Shown here piece by piece: positions 30,231 through 39,630 of a DNA stretch of 64,000 nucleotides. The stretch lies in contig NZ_CP107811.1 in NCBI RefSeq assembly GCF_036346105.1, positions 3,044,501 to 3,108,500 of the forward strand. The letters are read 5' to 3'. The stretch's first letter is position 1, and each line of letters opens with the position of its first letter. This DNA is from Streptomyces sp. NBC_00539. GTDB lineage: Bacteria; Actinomycetota; Actinomycetes; Streptomycetales; Streptomycetaceae. The notes under the pieces are model-generated. The model searched no databases. It saw only the letters and a program-made list of their open reading frames with translations, and was not told the DNA's origin. The translations under genes and the position numbers were made by a program.

Positions 30231-30434
30231 ATGGCTACCGGAACCGTGAAGTGGTTCAACGCTGAAAAGGGCTTCGGCTTCATCGCCCAGGACGGCGGCG
30301 GCCCGGATGTCTTCGTCCACTACTCCGCGATCAACGCCTCTGGCTTCCGCTCCCTGGAGGAGAACCAGCAGGTCAACTTCGACGTCACGCAGGGTCCGAA
30401 GGGCCCGCAGGCGGAGAACGTCACCCCGGCCTAG
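30231..30434 (+). CDS. cold shock protein (CspA family)
   Basis: The product is 67 aa, a single CSD fold that binds single-stranded nucleic acid as an RNA chaperone. RNP1 (KGFGFI) and RNP2 (VFVHY) are intact. A near-ideal AGGAGGG lies six to eight bases before the ATG. The region between the divergent mqnA start and this gene is 237 bp. A plausible -10 (TAGGCT, near 30094) would give a leader of about 130 nt, long like those of temperature-responsive csp mRNAs. Two hairpins follow the stop. Confidence 0.96.
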   Translation: MATGTVKWFNAEKGFGFIAQDGGGPDVFVHYSAINASGFRSLEENQQVNFDVTQGPKGPQAENVTPA

Positions 30435-30475
30435 TCGCCTGGCCGACCGGATCGCGGTTGGATTAGCAGTACCCA

Positions 30476-30519
30476 AGGAGCCCTGCCTCCTCCGTGCGAG
30501 CGGAGGTGGCGGGGCTCCT
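30476..30519. terminator. hairpin terminator after the cold shock gene
   Basis: A stem of about 19 bp with one mismatch (AGGAGCCC...GGGCTCCT outside, CTCCG/CGGAG inside) and a 6-nt loop, 42 bp after the stop. Confidence 0.8.
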
Positions 30520-30546
30520 GCCTTTCGTGCGGGTCCTGCCACATGG

Positions 30547-30583
30547 AGCGCCCCCGGCACCTTCGTACGGTGCCGGGGGCGCT
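30547..30583. terminator. second hairpin, likely terminator for the convergent gene
   Basis: A perfect 15-bp stem, AGCGCCCCCGGCACC with GGTGCCGGGGGCGCT, and a 7-nt loop. It lies 17 bp after the stop of the minus-strand transglycosylase gene. Confidence 0.8.
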
Positions 30584-30599
30584 GCGGGTTCCGGTTCCC

Positions 30600-32309
30600 C
30601 TACGGCTTGGTGGCCGGGGCGGTGGGAGTCGGGGCGGAGGGAGTCGGGGTGTTGGGGGCGGTGGGAGCCGGCGTCGGGCCGGGCGTCGCCGGAGCGGTGA
30701 TGCTGAGCTCCAGGACCAACTCGACCTTCTCCGGCGTGACGACCCGGAGGAAGTACGTGCCCGGTGCCACGTCCGTGGTGTACAGCTCCGGCAGGGTGAT
30801 CTTGCCGTCCGCGCCGCTCGGGGCGAGGTCCACGGTGAACAGCTTCTTGCCGTCCGGGCCCTTGAAGTACGGGCCGGTCGCCTTCGCCGGGTCCACCGGG
30901 ACCCACGCGCCGCCGGCGCCCTGCACCCCCAGGCCCGCGCTGGTCTTCGTGCCGGCGACCGGCTGGCCCTGGGACGTGGCGACCAGTTGGAAGCCGTTGA
31001 CGCTGGTGCCGGCGACGGCCTCCAGCGGCTTCGTGCCGTGGTCGGCCCGCACCAGCAGGTTCGCGACCGGCTTCGCGGTGACGGTGCCCTTGAGCACCAC
31101 CGTGAAGTTGTCGGCGTCGTAGGCCGAGGCGCGGAAGGAGAAGGTGCCGTCCTTCGGGCCCGCGGTGAGCCCGGGCACGCCGGCGAAACCCTGGGCGTCG
31201 GTGAGGACGACCGCGCTGTTCTTCTTGTCCGCCTGGAAGACCGTGCCGCCGGTGGTGTCGGACTCGACGGCGAACACGACCTTCTGCCCGGCGGCCGGCT
31301 TGCCGTCCGAAAGCACGGCCTTGAACTTGGCGCCCGGGGTCAACGCGGCCCCGGCCTCGGCCTGGAGCTCCGGATCGCCGACCAGCTCGAACTTGGCCAG
31401 CCGGGGGGCCGTCGGCTTCGGCTTCTCGGGCTGGGCCGGCGGCTTGGACGCCTCGGGCTTGGGGGCGGACGGCTGGGGCGCGGGGGGCCGCGGGGTGGGC
31501 AGGGGAGCCGTGACCGGGGGCGTCGGGAAGTTGCCCGCGGGCGGGTTCGGCACCTCGGCGACGCCGCCGTCCTTGTACTGGCGCATGTACCCGAGTACGG
31601 AGTTCACGTACTCGCGGGAGTTGTTGTAGCTGAGGATCGCCTGGTCGAGCTTGGCGGGGTCGGACAGGTCCCGGTCGCCCGCGCAGAGGTAGAGGCCGGC
31701 GCCCAGCGCGGCGTCGTAGATGTTGTTCGGGTCGCGGCTGCCGTCGCCGTTGCCGTCGGCGCCCCACGTCTTCCAGGTGGAGGGGATGAACTGGAGCGGA
31801 CCGACGGCGCGGTCGTACTCGGTGTCCGCGTCCCACTCGCCCTTGTCGGTGTCCTTGATCTGCGCGTAGCCGTTGCCGTCGAGGCGGGGGCCGCGGATCG
31901 GCTTCTCGGTGGAGCCGTCGGACTTGAGCCCGTAGCCGGAGGCGTGCACGGACTCGACCCTGCCGATGCCCGCGACCAACTCCCAGGGCAAATTGCAGTG
32001 CGGCAGCGCGGCGGCGACCGACACCGCGGCCCGCTTGTAGGCGTCGAGGGCGGTCCCGGGTATGCCGCTGGCCCCCTCGGGGGCGACGGCTCCCGGCGGC
32101 ACGGGCGGGTCGGCTACCAGGCCGGGCAGGTCCAGCCGGGCGTCACCGCGGTCGGTGGCCTGCGGACTGTCGGGCGTGGGCTCGGACTCCCCCGCTCCGG
32201 CGGTGGGCGTGTTGGTCACCACCGCGGCGGTGGTCAGGCTGGCCGCGAGTGCGGCGGTGCACAGGACTTTGCGCGAGGTGTTGACTACGTGGCGGTGAAG
32301 CGGCTTCAC
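30600..32309 (-). CDS. secreted lytic murein transglycosylase with C-terminal Ig-like and Pro-rich regions
   Basis: The product is 569 aa. A signal peptide ends near residue 40 (TAGAGES). Residues 85-250 match MltB/SLT-type transglycosylases: the probable catalytic Glu is in GIGRVESVH, followed by GPLQFIPSTWKTWGADGNGDG and AALGAGLYLC. A long Pro/Ala/Lys-rich linker (about 255-305) leads to beta-sandwich-like repeats (about 310-540, with sequences such as GTKTSAGLGVQG) and a Thr/Pro tail. The enzyme should cleave wall glycan strands outside the cell. The start is GTG at 32309, with a G-rich ribosome site rather far upstream. Confidence 0.9.
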   Translation of the reverse strand: MKPLHRHVVNTSRKVLCTAALAASLTTAAVVTNTPTAGAGESEPTPDSPQATDRGDARLDLPGLVADPPVPPGAVAPEGASGIPGTALDAYKRAAVSVAAALPHCNLPWELVAGIGRVESVHASGYGLKSDGSTEKPIRGPRLDGNGYAQIKDTDKGEWDADTEYDRAVGPLQFIPSTWKTWGADGNGDGSRDPNNIYDAALGAGLYLCAGDRDLSDPAKLDQAILSYNNSREYVNSVLGYMRQYKDGGVAEVPNPPAGNFPTPPVTAPLPTPRPPAPQPSAPKPEASKPPAQPEKPKPTAPRLAKFELVGDPELQAEAGAALTPGAKFKAVLSDGKPAAGQKVVFAVESDTTGGTVFQADKKNSAVVLTDAQGFAGVPGLTAGPKDGTFSFRASAYDADNFTVVLKGTVTAKPVANLLVRADHGTKPLEAVAGTSVNGFQLVATSQGQPVAGTKTSAGLGVQGAGGAWVPVDPAKATGPYFKGPDGKKLFTVDLAPSGADGKITLPELYTTDVAPGTYFLRVVTPEKVELVLELSITAPATPGPTPAPTAPNTPTPSAPTPTAPATKP

Positions 32310-32514
32310 AGTGCGGCGATCCCCCCAAGGCGGCCGGCAGGACGTGTGGCTGGTCGAGCCGTGAATATTCTGTCTATCAGGTATTCGCTCACGACTCGCC
32401 GTCGCCCTGGCAGATATGACACGCCATTCGTCTCACCTTCGCCAGAAGTTCCACGGGGTCGCGAGCTTGATGCGTTTTGGGCGGATTGCCCACCGACTGG
32501 AGGAGGATGGCGCG

Positions 32515-32898
32515 GTGGGCGACGTCGACGAGGTGGGGGCGGCGATCGCGGCCGAGTTGCGGTTGATGGACCCCCGCGTGCGCACGTCCCGGTCGCTCGT
32601 ACGTCAGCTCCTCGACCCGGACTTCACGGAGGTCGGCGCGTCGGGGCGGCGCTGGACGCACGAAGAGATGCTGGCGGCCCTGCCCGGGATGGAAGGGGCG
32701 GCCGACGACGGGCCGCGCTACGAGCCGTCGGAGATGACCGGTGTCGTGCTGGCCCCCGGGCTGGTGCACCTCACGTACACGACCGTGATCGACGGGCGGC
32801 GGGCACGGCGGAGTTCGCTGTGGCGCAGGCGCGACGGGGACGGCACCTGGCGCATGTACTACCACCAGGCGACCCCCGCACCACCTGCCGACAGGTAG
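32515..32898 (+). CDS. NTF2-like / DUF4440-type small protein
   Basis: The product is 127 aa from a GTG with GGAGGAGG about eight bases upstream. The sequence VGAAIAAELRLMDPRVRTSRSLVRQLLDPDFTEVGASGRRWT followed by SSLWRRRDGDGTWRMYYHQATP has the helix-then-sheet layout of the SnoaL/NTF2-like fold, often used by small enzymes or binding proteins. The substrate is unknown. A longer in-frame start at 32416 exists without a ribosome site. It is divergent from the transglycosylase gene. Confidence 0.75.
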   Translation: MGDVDEVGAAIAAELRLMDPRVRTSRSLVRQLLDPDFTEVGASGRRWTHEEMLAALPGMEGAADDGPRYEPSEMTGVVLAPGLVHLTYTTVIDGRRARRSSLWRRRDGDGTWRMYYHQATPAPPADR

Positions 32899-32972
32899 CG
32901 GCCCCAAGGGCCGTGCGGCTCCGCCACGAAGGCCCCGCCCCCGCCTTCCCATCCGGGCCCGGCACCCCTACT

Positions 32973-32987
32973 CTGACGAGCCGTCAG
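32973..32987. promoter_or_regulatory. 15-bp inverted repeat, operator copy 1 (CTGACG-N3-CGTCAG)
   Basis: CTGACGAGCCGTCAG lies 26 bp upstream of the SDR start at 33014. It is one of five copies in the window sharing the same half-sites and the same 3-bp spacer, all in front of catabolic-type genes. Confidence 0.7.
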
Positions 32988-33013
32988 GAACGGGTACAGC
33001 CACAGGAGGGGTC

Positions 33014-33796
33014 ATGCTGCTTCGCGGGAAGACCGTCGTCGTCTCCGGGGTCGGGGCCGGGCTCGGGCACCAGGTGGCCGCCGCCGTCGTGCGGGACGGG
33101 GGGAACGCCGTGCTCGGGGCGCGGACCGAGGCGAACCTGGTCAAGGCCGCCGCCGAGATCGACCCCGACGGCGCGCACACCGCCCACCGTCCGACCGACA
33201 TCACCGACGAGGCGCAGTGCGAGGCCCTCGCCGCCCTCGCCGTGGAGCGGTTCGGCGGCATCGACGCCGTCGTGCACGTCGCCGCCTGGGACTCGTACTT
33301 CGGAGGCCTCGAAGACGCCGACTTCGGCACCTGGCAGCAGATCATCGACGTCAACCTCCTCGGGACCCTGCGCATGACCCGGGCCTGCCTGCCCGCGCTC
33401 AAGCGGGCCGGCGGTTCCGTCGTCATCATCGGCACGCAGTCCGCCGTGGCCTCCCCCTCCCAGGTGCAGCAGGCCGCGTACGCCGCGTCCAAGGGGGCGC
33501 TGACCTCCGCCATGTACTCCATGGCGCGGGAGCTCGGCCCCCACCGGATCCGCGTCAACACGGTGCTGCCGGGGTGGATGTGGGGACCGCCCGTGCAGGC
33601 CTTCGTGACCTTCACCGCGCATTCCGAGGGCGTACCGGAAGCCGACGTACGGGCCCGGCTCACCGAGCGGATGGCGCTGCCGGACCTCGCCACCGACGGC
33701 GACGTCGCGGACGCCGCCGTCTTCTTCGCCTCCGACCGCGCGCGGGCCATAACCGGCCAGTCGCTGCTGGTCAACGCCGGTGAGCTGATGCGATGA
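33014..33796 (+). CDS. SDR family oxidoreductase
   Basis: The product is 260 aa. It has a Rossmann nucleotide site [12 protein letters not shown] (residues 9-20), the NNAG-equivalent VVHVAAWDS, catalytic Ser143, Tyr156 and Lys160 (YAASK) and the C-terminal [12 protein letters not shown]. The NNAG motif is altered to HVAA, but the catalytic triad is complete. The ribosome site AGGAGGGG is strong. The upstream operator copy links it to the gene set at 46644-52937 and to the amidohydrolase at 59168. The substrate is unknown, perhaps an alcohol or a 3-hydroxyacyl compound. Confidence 0.9.
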   Translation: MLLRGKTVVVSGVGAGLGHQVAAAVVRDGGNAVLGARTEANLVKAAAEIDPDGAHTAHRPTDITDEAQCEALAALAVERFGGIDAVVHVAAWDSYFGGLEDADFGTWQQIIDVNLLGTLRMTRACLPALKRAGGSVVIIGTQSAVASPSQVQQAAYAASKGALTSAMYSMARELGPHRIRVNTVLPGWMWGPPVQAFVTFTAHSEGVPEADVRARLTERMALPDLATDGDVADAAVFFASDRARAITGQSLLVNAGELMR

Positions 33797-33836
33797 CCCT
33801 CCCCCGGCCCGGTCGACCGGATCGTATGCTCGGCGC

Positions 33837-36413
33837 ATGACCACTCCGAGTGACGCCCCGACCGACAACGCGATGCGCCGCGCGCTCCGGCGGGCCCGGG
33901 ACGGCGTCGCGCTCGACGCGACCGAGGCGGCCGTACTCCTCCAGGCACGCGGTGAGTCCCTGACGGACCTCGCCGCCTCCGCCGCCCGGGTCCGCGACGC
34001 AGGTCTCGCCGCGGCCGGCCGGCCGGGCGTGATCACGTACTCGAAGAGCGTGTTCATCCCCCTCACCCGCCTGTGCCGCGACAAGTGCCACTACTGCACC
34101 TTCGCGACGGTCCCCGGGAAGCTCCGCCGGGCCGGTCACGGGATGTTCATGTCGCCCGACGAGGTCCTCGACATCGCCCGCCGCGGCGCCGCGCTCGGCT
34201 GCAAGGAAGCGCTCATCACCCTCGGCGACAAGCCCGAGGACCGCTGGCCCGAGGCGCGCGAGTGGCTGGAGGCGCACGGCTACGACGACACGATCTCCTA
34301 CGTACGGGCCGTCTCGATCCGCATCCTGGAGGAGACGGGCCTCCTCCCCCACCTCAACCCGGGCGTCATGTCCTGGGCGGACTTCCAGCGCCTCAAGCCG
34401 GTCGCCCCGTCGATGGGCATGATGCTGGAGACCACCGCCACCCGCCTGTGGTCCGAGCCGGGCGGGCCGCACCACGGTTCCCCCGACAAGGAGCCGGCGG
34501 TCCGGCTGCGCGTGCTGGAGGACGCCGGGCGTTCCTCGGTGCCCTTCACCTCCGGCCTGCTCATCGGCATCGGGGAGACGTACGAGGAGCGCGCGCAGTC
34601 GCTGTTCGCGCTGCGCCGCGTCTCGCGCGCCTACCACGGCATCCAGGAGCTGATCATCCAGAACTTCCGCGCCAAGCCGGACACGGCGATGCGCGGCATG
34701 CCGGACGCGGAACTGGACGACCTCGTGGCGACGATCGCCGTCGCCCGGCACATCATGGGCCCCTCGGCGTGCCTCCAGGCGCCGCCCAACCTGGTCGACG
34801 GCGAGTACGCCCGGCTGATCGGCGCCGGAATCGACGACTGGGGCGGTGTCTCACCGCTGACGCCCGACCACGTCAACCCCGAGCGGCCCTGGCCCCAGAT
34901 CGACCTGCTGGCCGAGCAGTCGGCGGCCGCCGGCTTCGAGCTCCGCGAACGGCTGTGCGTGTACCCCGAGTTCGTTCAGCGCGGCGAGCCGTGGCTGGAC
35001 CCGCGCCTGCTGCCGCACGTACGGGCGCTCGCCGATCCGGACACCGGGCTGGCGGACGAGGCCGCCGAGGTGACGGGCCACCCGTGGCAGGAACCGGACG
35101 AGAGCTTCGCCTCCTACGGGCGCACCGACCTGCACGCCACCATCGACACCGAGGGGCGTACGGGCGACCGGCGCGAGGACTTCGACCTCGTCTACGGCGA
35201 CTGGGAGGCCCTGCGCGAGGCCGCCGCGCCCGGCATGGTGCCCGAGCGGATCGACACGGACGTACGGGCCGCGCTCGCGCAGGCGGCCGACGACCCGACG
35301 AAACTGACCGACGAGCAGGCGCTGGCGCTGCTGCACGCCGACGGGCCGGCGCTGGACGCGCTGTGCCGGATCGCGGACGACCTGCGCAGGTCGGTGGTGG
35401 GCGACGACGTCACGTACGTCGTCACGCGGAACATCAACTTCACCAACGTCTGCTACACCGGCTGCCGGTTCTGCGCCTTCGCGCAGCGCCGCACCGACGC
35501 GGACGCGTACACGCTCTCCCTGGAGCAGGTCGCGGACCGGGCCGCGCAGGCGTGGGACGTCGGCGCGGTCGAGGTGTGCATGCAGGGCGGCATCCACCCG
35601 GACCTGCCCGGGACGGCGTACTTCGACATCGCGCGGGCGGTGAAGCAGCGGGTGCCGGGCATGCACGTCCACGCGTTCTCGCCGATGGAGGTGGTCAACG
35701 GCGCCACGCGGACGGGCATGTCGGTACGGGAGTGGCTGACGGCCGCCAAGGAGGCCGGGCTGGACTCGATACCGGGTACGGCGGCGGAGATCCTCGACGA
35801 CGAGGTCCGCTGGGTGCTGACCAAGGGGAAGCTTCCGACGGCCGACTGGATCGACGTGATCACGACGGCGCACGAGCTGGGCATCCGCTCGTCGTCCACG
35901 ATGATGTACGGGCACGTGGACCAGCCCCGCCACTGGCTCGGGCACCTGCGCACACTGGCCCGGATCCAGCAGCGGACCGGCGGTTTCACGGAGTTCGTGA
36001 CGCTGCCGTTCATCCACACCAACGCCCCCGTGTACCTGGCGGGCATCGCACGGCCCGGGCCGACGGTGCGCGACAACCGGGCGGTGACGGCGATGGCCCG
36101 GATCCTGTTGCACCCGCACATCACCAACATCCAGACGAGCTGGGTGAAGCTGGGCGCGGAGGGCGCGGCGGAGATGCTCCGCTCGGGCGCCAACGACCTG
36201 GGCGGGACGCTGATGGAGGAGACCATCTCGCGGATGGCGGGCTCCTCTTACGGCTCTTACAAGTCCGTCCGGGACCTGGTCGCGGTCGCGGCAGCCGCCG
36301 GGCGGCCGGCGAGGCCCCGTACGACCCTGTACGGGGAGGTGCCGCAGGAACGCCGGCTCGCGGCGGCGGCCTCGGACGGGCACCTGCCGGAGCTGCTGCC
36401 GCTGGTGGACTGA
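33837..36413 (+). CDS. fbiC: bifunctional FO synthase (CofG-CofH fusion)
   Basis: The product is 858 aa, containing both radical SAM halves that make the deazaflavin FO of coenzyme F420 from tyrosine and 5-amino-6-ribitylaminouracil. The CofG half has Cys80, 84, 87 (CRDKCHYC), and the CofH half, from about residue 505, has CYTGCRFC near residue 538 after TRNINFTN. Fusion of both halves is the normal actinobacterial form. No strong ribosome site precedes the ATG; a TATGCT at about 33826 could be a -10 of a leaderless transcript. It lies 40 bp after the SDR stop. The window also holds two enzymes likely to use F420. Confidence 0.95.
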   Translation: MTTPSDAPTDNAMRRALRRARDGVALDATEAAVLLQARGESLTDLAASAARVRDAGLAAAGRPGVITYSKSVFIPLTRLCRDKCHYCTFATVPGKLRRAGHGMFMSPDEVLDIARRGAALGCKEALITLGDKPEDRWPEAREWLEAHGYDDTISYVRAVSIRILEETGLLPHLNPGVMSWADFQRLKPVAPSMGMMLETTATRLWSEPGGPHHGSPDKEPAVRLRVLEDAGRSSVPFTSGLLIGIGETYEERAQSLFALRRVSRAYHGIQELIIQNFRAKPDTAMRGMPDAELDDLVATIAVARHIMGPSACLQAPPNLVDGEYARLIGAGIDDWGGVSPLTPDHVNPERPWPQIDLLAEQSAAAGFELRERLCVYPEFVQRGEPWLDPRLLPHVRALADPDTGLADEAAEVTGHPWQEPDESFASYGRTDLHATIDTEGRTGDRREDFDLVYGDWEALREAAAPGMVPERIDTDVRAALAQAADDPTKLTDEQALALLHADGPALDALCRIADDLRRSVVGDDVTYVVTRNINFTNVCYTGCRFCAFAQRRTDADAYTLSLEQVADRAAQAWDVGAVEVCMQGGIHPDLPGTAYFDIARAVKQRVPGMHVHAFSPMEVVNGATRTGMSVREWLTAAKEAGLDSIPGTAAEILDDEVRWVLTKGKLPTADWIDVITTAHELGIRSSSTMMYGHVDQPRHWLGHLRTLARIQQRTGGFTEFVTLPFIHTNAPVYLAGIARPGPTVRDNRAVTAMARILLHPHITNIQTSWVKLGAEGAAEMLRSGANDLGGTLMEETISRMAGSSYGSYKSVRDLVAVAAAAGRPARPRTTLYGEVPQERRLAAAASDGHLPELLPLVD

Positions 36414-36436
36414 GTCCGGGCCGCCGCGGCGCCCGC

Positions 36437-37546
36437 TCAGGCGGGCGTCGCGGGGCGGCCGATGGGCGTGTGGTGGGCGAGGGCGGCGTGCGGGTCGTCG
36501 TGGTCGTGGTCGGCGGTGTGGTCGGTGTGGACGGTGGCGGCCGTCAGCCGGGGCACGGCGTGGATGAGGGCGTGTTCGGCGGCGACGGCCAGGGCGTGGG
36601 CCTGCACGACGGTGAGGTGGGGGTCGACGACGATGTCGGCCTCCGCCCGCAGGGTGTGGCCGATCCACCGCAGCCGGACCTGCCCGAGGTCGCGTACGCC
36701 GGCCACGGCGCGCAGCGCGTGTTCGGCGGTGTCGACGAGGGCCGGGTCGACGGAGTCCATGAGCCGGCGGAAGACCTCGCGGGCCGCGTCGCGCAGCACC
36801 ATCAGGATCGCCGCGGTGACGAGCAGACCCACGAGCGGGTCGGCGGCCCGCCACCCGAGCGCGGCGCCGCCCGCGCCGACGAGGACGGCGAGCGAGGTGA
36901 ACCCGTCGGTGCGGGCGTGCAGTCCGTCCGCGACGAGGGCGGCCGAGCCGATCCGGCGGCCGGTGCGGATGCGGAACCGGGCCACCCACTCGTTGCCGGC
37001 GAACCCGACCACCGCCGCGACGGCCACCGTCCCCAGGTGGCTGATCGGGCGCGGGTGCAGCAGCCGGTCCACGGCCGTGTGCGCGGCGAGCGCGGAGGAG
37101 GCGGCGATGGTCAGCACGACGGCGATCCCGGCCAGGTCCTCGGCGCGGCCGTACCCGTAGGTGTAGCGGCGGTTGGGCGCCCGGCGGCCCAGGACGAACG
37201 CGAGGCCCAGCGGCACGGCCGTGAGCGCGTCGGCCCCGTTGTGGAGGGCGTCGCCCAGCAGCGCCACCGAACCGGAGAGGGCGGCGACCACGGCCTGGAC
37301 CCCGGTGGTCAGTCCCAGGACGGCCAGGGAGAGCCACAGGGTGCGCACGCCCTCGCGGGAGGTCTCCATCGCGGGGTCGACCTTGTCCCGGGCGTCGTGG
37401 CTGTGCGGGGTGAGGAGATGCCGCAGCCGGTGGCGCGGCCTCCGCGACCGGCGGGTGCCGTGCGTGTGGCCGTGGCCGTCGTCGTGGCCGTGGTGATGCC
37501 CGTGGCCGTGGTGATGCCCGTGGTCGTGATCGTGGCCTTCCAGCAC
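36437..37546 (-). CDS. cation diffusion facilitator (zinc or related metal exporter)
   Basis: The product is 369 aa if GTG at 37546 is the start. The first 30 residues are His/Asp/Gly-rich (metal binding). Six membrane helices follow, with metal sites D99-x2-H102-x3-D106 (GDALHNGAD) and D206-x2-H209-x3-D213 (ADGLHARTD), which match the CDF transport site of two Asp and a His pair. The soluble C-terminal domain (about 270-345) binds regulatory metal in relatives. A second His/Asp-rich run closes the protein (DHTADHDHDDPH). The gene converges with fbiC, 23 bp between stops. The start is uncertain: no strong ribosome site. Confidence 0.9.
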   Translation of the reverse strand: MLEGHDHDHGHHHGHGHHHGHDDGHGHTHGTRRSRRPRHRLRHLLTPHSHDARDKVDPAMETSREGVRTLWLSLAVLGLTTGVQAVVAALSGSVALLGDALHNGADALTAVPLGLAFVLGRRAPNRRYTYGYGRAEDLAGIAVVLTIAASSALAAHTAVDRLLHPRPISHLGTVAVAAVVGFAGNEWVARFRIRTGRRIGSAALVADGLHARTDGFTSLAVLVGAGGAALGWRAADPLVGLLVTAAILMVLRDAAREVFRRLMDSVDPALVDTAEHALRAVAGVRDLGQVRLRWIGHTLRAEADIVVDPHLTVVQAHALAVAAEHALIHAVPRLTAATVHTDHTADHDHDDPHAALAHHTPIGRPATPA

Positions 37547-37730
37547 GCGACCACCATACAAACGGCTCCCCCGTCGCAGCCGTTTCCCACGTCGGGCACC
37601 GCGCCGGGTTGCCGATGTCTTAAGGCCGGACGGCGCCCCGGTTCCCACCGCCGCCCGCTCGGTGAACAGGTGTGGAACACAAGGGAGTTGATATTCCTGG
37701 GGTCGCTCTACGCGCGTCATCCTGGCCGGC

Positions 37731-38135
37731 ATGAGGATCTCCCCACGCATCGCAGCCCTCGGCGCGGCGACCGCCTTCGCCGCCGCCCTCCTCGCGGGCC
37801 CGGCCGCCTCCGCCGCGCCCGTCGCCCCCGTGTCCGCCTCCGTCGCCTCGGTCGGCCGGATCTGCTACTCCGCCCTCCCCTCCCAGGCGCACGACACCCT
37901 CGACCTCATCGACCAGGGCGGCCCGTTCCCGTACTCCCAGGACGGCGTCGTCTTCCAGAACCGCGAGGGCCTGCTGCCCGCCCACACCAGCGGGTACTAC
38001 CACGAGTACACGGTCATCACCCCGGGCTCCCCGACCCGCGGCGCCCGACGCATCATCACGGGACGGCAGACCGACGAGGACTACTACACGTCGGACCACT
38101 ACGCCTCGTTCCGCCGCGTCGACTCCGCCTGCTGA
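37731..38135 (+). CDS. secreted guanyl-specific ribonuclease, RNase Sa type
   Basis: The product is 134 aa with a signal peptide and a mature part of about 96 aa, the same length as RNase Sa of S. aureofaciens. By alignment to RNase Sa, all key residues are present with a constant offset of 38: Glu92 (Glu54), Arg103 and Arg107 (Arg65, Arg69), His123 (His85) and the disulfide Cys45-Cys134. The stretch FPYSQDGVVFQNREG is nearly identical to that enzyme. It cleaves RNA after guanosine. No barstar-like inhibitor gene lies next to it. A short TTGATA (37688-37693) may be part of the promoter. Confidence 0.95.
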   Translation: MRISPRIAALGAATAFAAALLAGPAASAAPVAPVSASVASVGRICYSALPSQAHDTLDLIDQGGPFPYSQDGVVFQNREGLLPAHTSGYYHEYTVITPGSPTRGARRIITGRQTDEDYYTSDHYASFRRVDSAC

Positions 38136-38172
38136 CACCGCTCGCCCACGCCGCCCGTCGCGCGGCACACGT

Positions 38173-38206
38173 ACGCCCCCGACGGTCGCCGACCGGTCGG
38201 GGGCGT
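38173..38206. terminator. hairpin terminator after the RNase gene
   Basis: ACGCCCCCGAC pairs with GTCGGGGGCGT (11 bp, 12-nt loop), 37 bp after the stop codon. Confidence 0.75.
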
Positions 38207-38396
38207 CGTCACGTCCGCATCAGCCGACGAGTGCCGGTGACGACACCTGCCACGAAAGTCCGACCGGTAGGAGGGAAGCCTGATGTGTTCGGATTCCGGC
38301 CGTTCTCCGACCACTTCTGCGCGACCTGACGCATACCGTCCGGGTTCGACCGAACCTGTCCACTACAGTGCGCGCCAAAGCCTGGGGGGAAACAGC

Positions 38397-39596
38397 ATGG
38401 ACACGAGTACGGCGACGCCTACGGCCCTTCCGGAGGCGGCGGCCCCTGCGGGCACCGGCGCACCCGCCGCCACATCGAGCGCCACCTCCACCGCGCTCTG
38501 GGGCCGGGCCGAGCAGCAGGACTTCCGCAGCCGGGTCCGCGGCACCCTGCTCGGCTCCGCGATCGGGGACGCCCTCGGCGCACCCGTCGCCGGCCTCTCC
38601 CTCGACGGCATCCGCGAGACCCACGGCCTGGCCGGCCTGACCGAACCGGCCCCCGCCTACGGCCGCCGGGGCAGCGTCACCGCCTCCACGCAGCTCGCCC
38701 TCTTCACCGTCGACGGGCTGATCCGGGCCCACGTGCGCCGGGACACCGGCGGCTGGCACCCGCCGACCGACGTCCACCGGGCCTACCTGCGCTGGGCCGC
38801 GACCCAGCACGACTGGGGCCCCGACGAGCGCCGCAAGGACAACGGCTGGCTCGCGCAGCAGGAGTGGCTCTACGCCCGCCGCGGCCCCGACCGCGCCTGC
38901 ATGACCGGCTTCGCCGACGACATGCTCGGCACCCCGGACAAGCCGAAGAACCCCACCGCCCGGGACGCGGCCGCGACCGTCCGCTCGGCACCCTTCGGTC
39001 TGCTGGTCGGCTGGGAACCGACCCTCGTACTGCAACTCGCCGTCGAGTGCGCCACGCAGAGCCACGGACACCCCACCGCCTTCCTTTCCGCCGGGGCCTT
39101 CGCCGTCATCGTCCACGGCCTGATCCGGGGCGACACCCTGGACGGCGCCGTCCGGCGCGCCCTCGGCCTGCTCGGCGCGCGCGCCTCCCACCAGCCGGTC
39201 ACCGACGCCCTCCAGCGCGCGGTATCGGCCGCCACGCAAGGGGAACCGAGCCCGAAGATGGTCGAATCGCTGTCCCCGGGGGACGGCCGCGACGCCGAGG
39301 ACGCGCTGGCCATCGCCGTGTACTGCGCCCTGGTCGCCGAGGACGTTCCGCACGGGCTGCGGCTCGCCGTCAACCACGGCGGCGACTCCACCGTCACCGG
39401 CGCCATGTGCGGGGCGCTGCTCGGGGCCCTGCACGGGGAGACGGCCCTGCCGGCCGCCTGGCTGGCCGACGTGGAGGGCCGCGCCACGATCCTGGAGCTG
39501 GCCGACGACTTCGCGCTGGAGATGACGCAGGGTCCCGCCCTGCACGGCCCCTCCGCCTCCGCGCCGGGCTGGCTCTCGCGCTATCCGCGCGGCTGA
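38397..39596 (+). CDS. ADP-ribosylglycohydrolase-like protein with altered metal site
   Basis: The product is 399 aa from an ATG with GGGGGGA six bases upstream. The fold is recognisable: RGTLLGSAIGDALGAPV (50-64), TQLALFTVDGLIRA (98-111), HGLIRGDTLDGAVRRAL and NHGGDSTVTGAMCGALLGA (326-344). However, the usual T-D-D-T motif before TQ is V-T-A-S-T (94-98), and the D-x-D of the second metal motif is D330-S-T332. At least three of the Asp residues that hold the magnesium ions are therefore replaced, so ADP-ribose hydrolysis is doubtful. It may be a binding protein. The first 40 residues are Ala/Thr/Pro-rich. Confidence 0.85.
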   Translation: MDTSTATPTALPEAAAPAGTGAPAATSSATSTALWGRAEQQDFRSRVRGTLLGSAIGDALGAPVAGLSLDGIRETHGLAGLTEPAPAYGRRGSVTASTQLALFTVDGLIRAHVRRDTGGWHPPTDVHRAYLRWAATQHDWGPDERRKDNGWLAQQEWLYARRGPDRACMTGFADDMLGTPDKPKNPTARDAAATVRSAPFGLLVGWEPTLVLQLAVECATQSHGHPTAFLSAGAFAVIVHGLIRGDTLDGAVRRALGLLGARASHQPVTDALQRAVSAATQGEPSPKMVESLSPGDGRDAEDALAIAVYCALVAEDVPHGLRLAVNHGGDSTVTGAMCGALLGALHGETALPAAWLADVEGRATILELADDFALEMTQGPALHGPSASAPGWLSRYPRG

Positions 39597-39630
39597 CGGG
39601 GTGTCCGTGGGGTGAAGTAGCGTTCCGATC

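Noticed and set aside
30600-32309. Resuscitation-promoting factor (Rpf) as identity of the secreted wall enzyme
   Set aside because: The catalytic region matches MltB/SLT-type transglycosylases (GIGRVES, GPLQFIPSTW) rather than the small Rpf domain.
34073-38329. A 1418-codon open frame on the plus strand
   Set aside because: It is a shadow of fbiC and of the reverse strand of the CDF gene; the Arg/Gly/Ala-rich composition and lack of family similarity show it is due to high GC.
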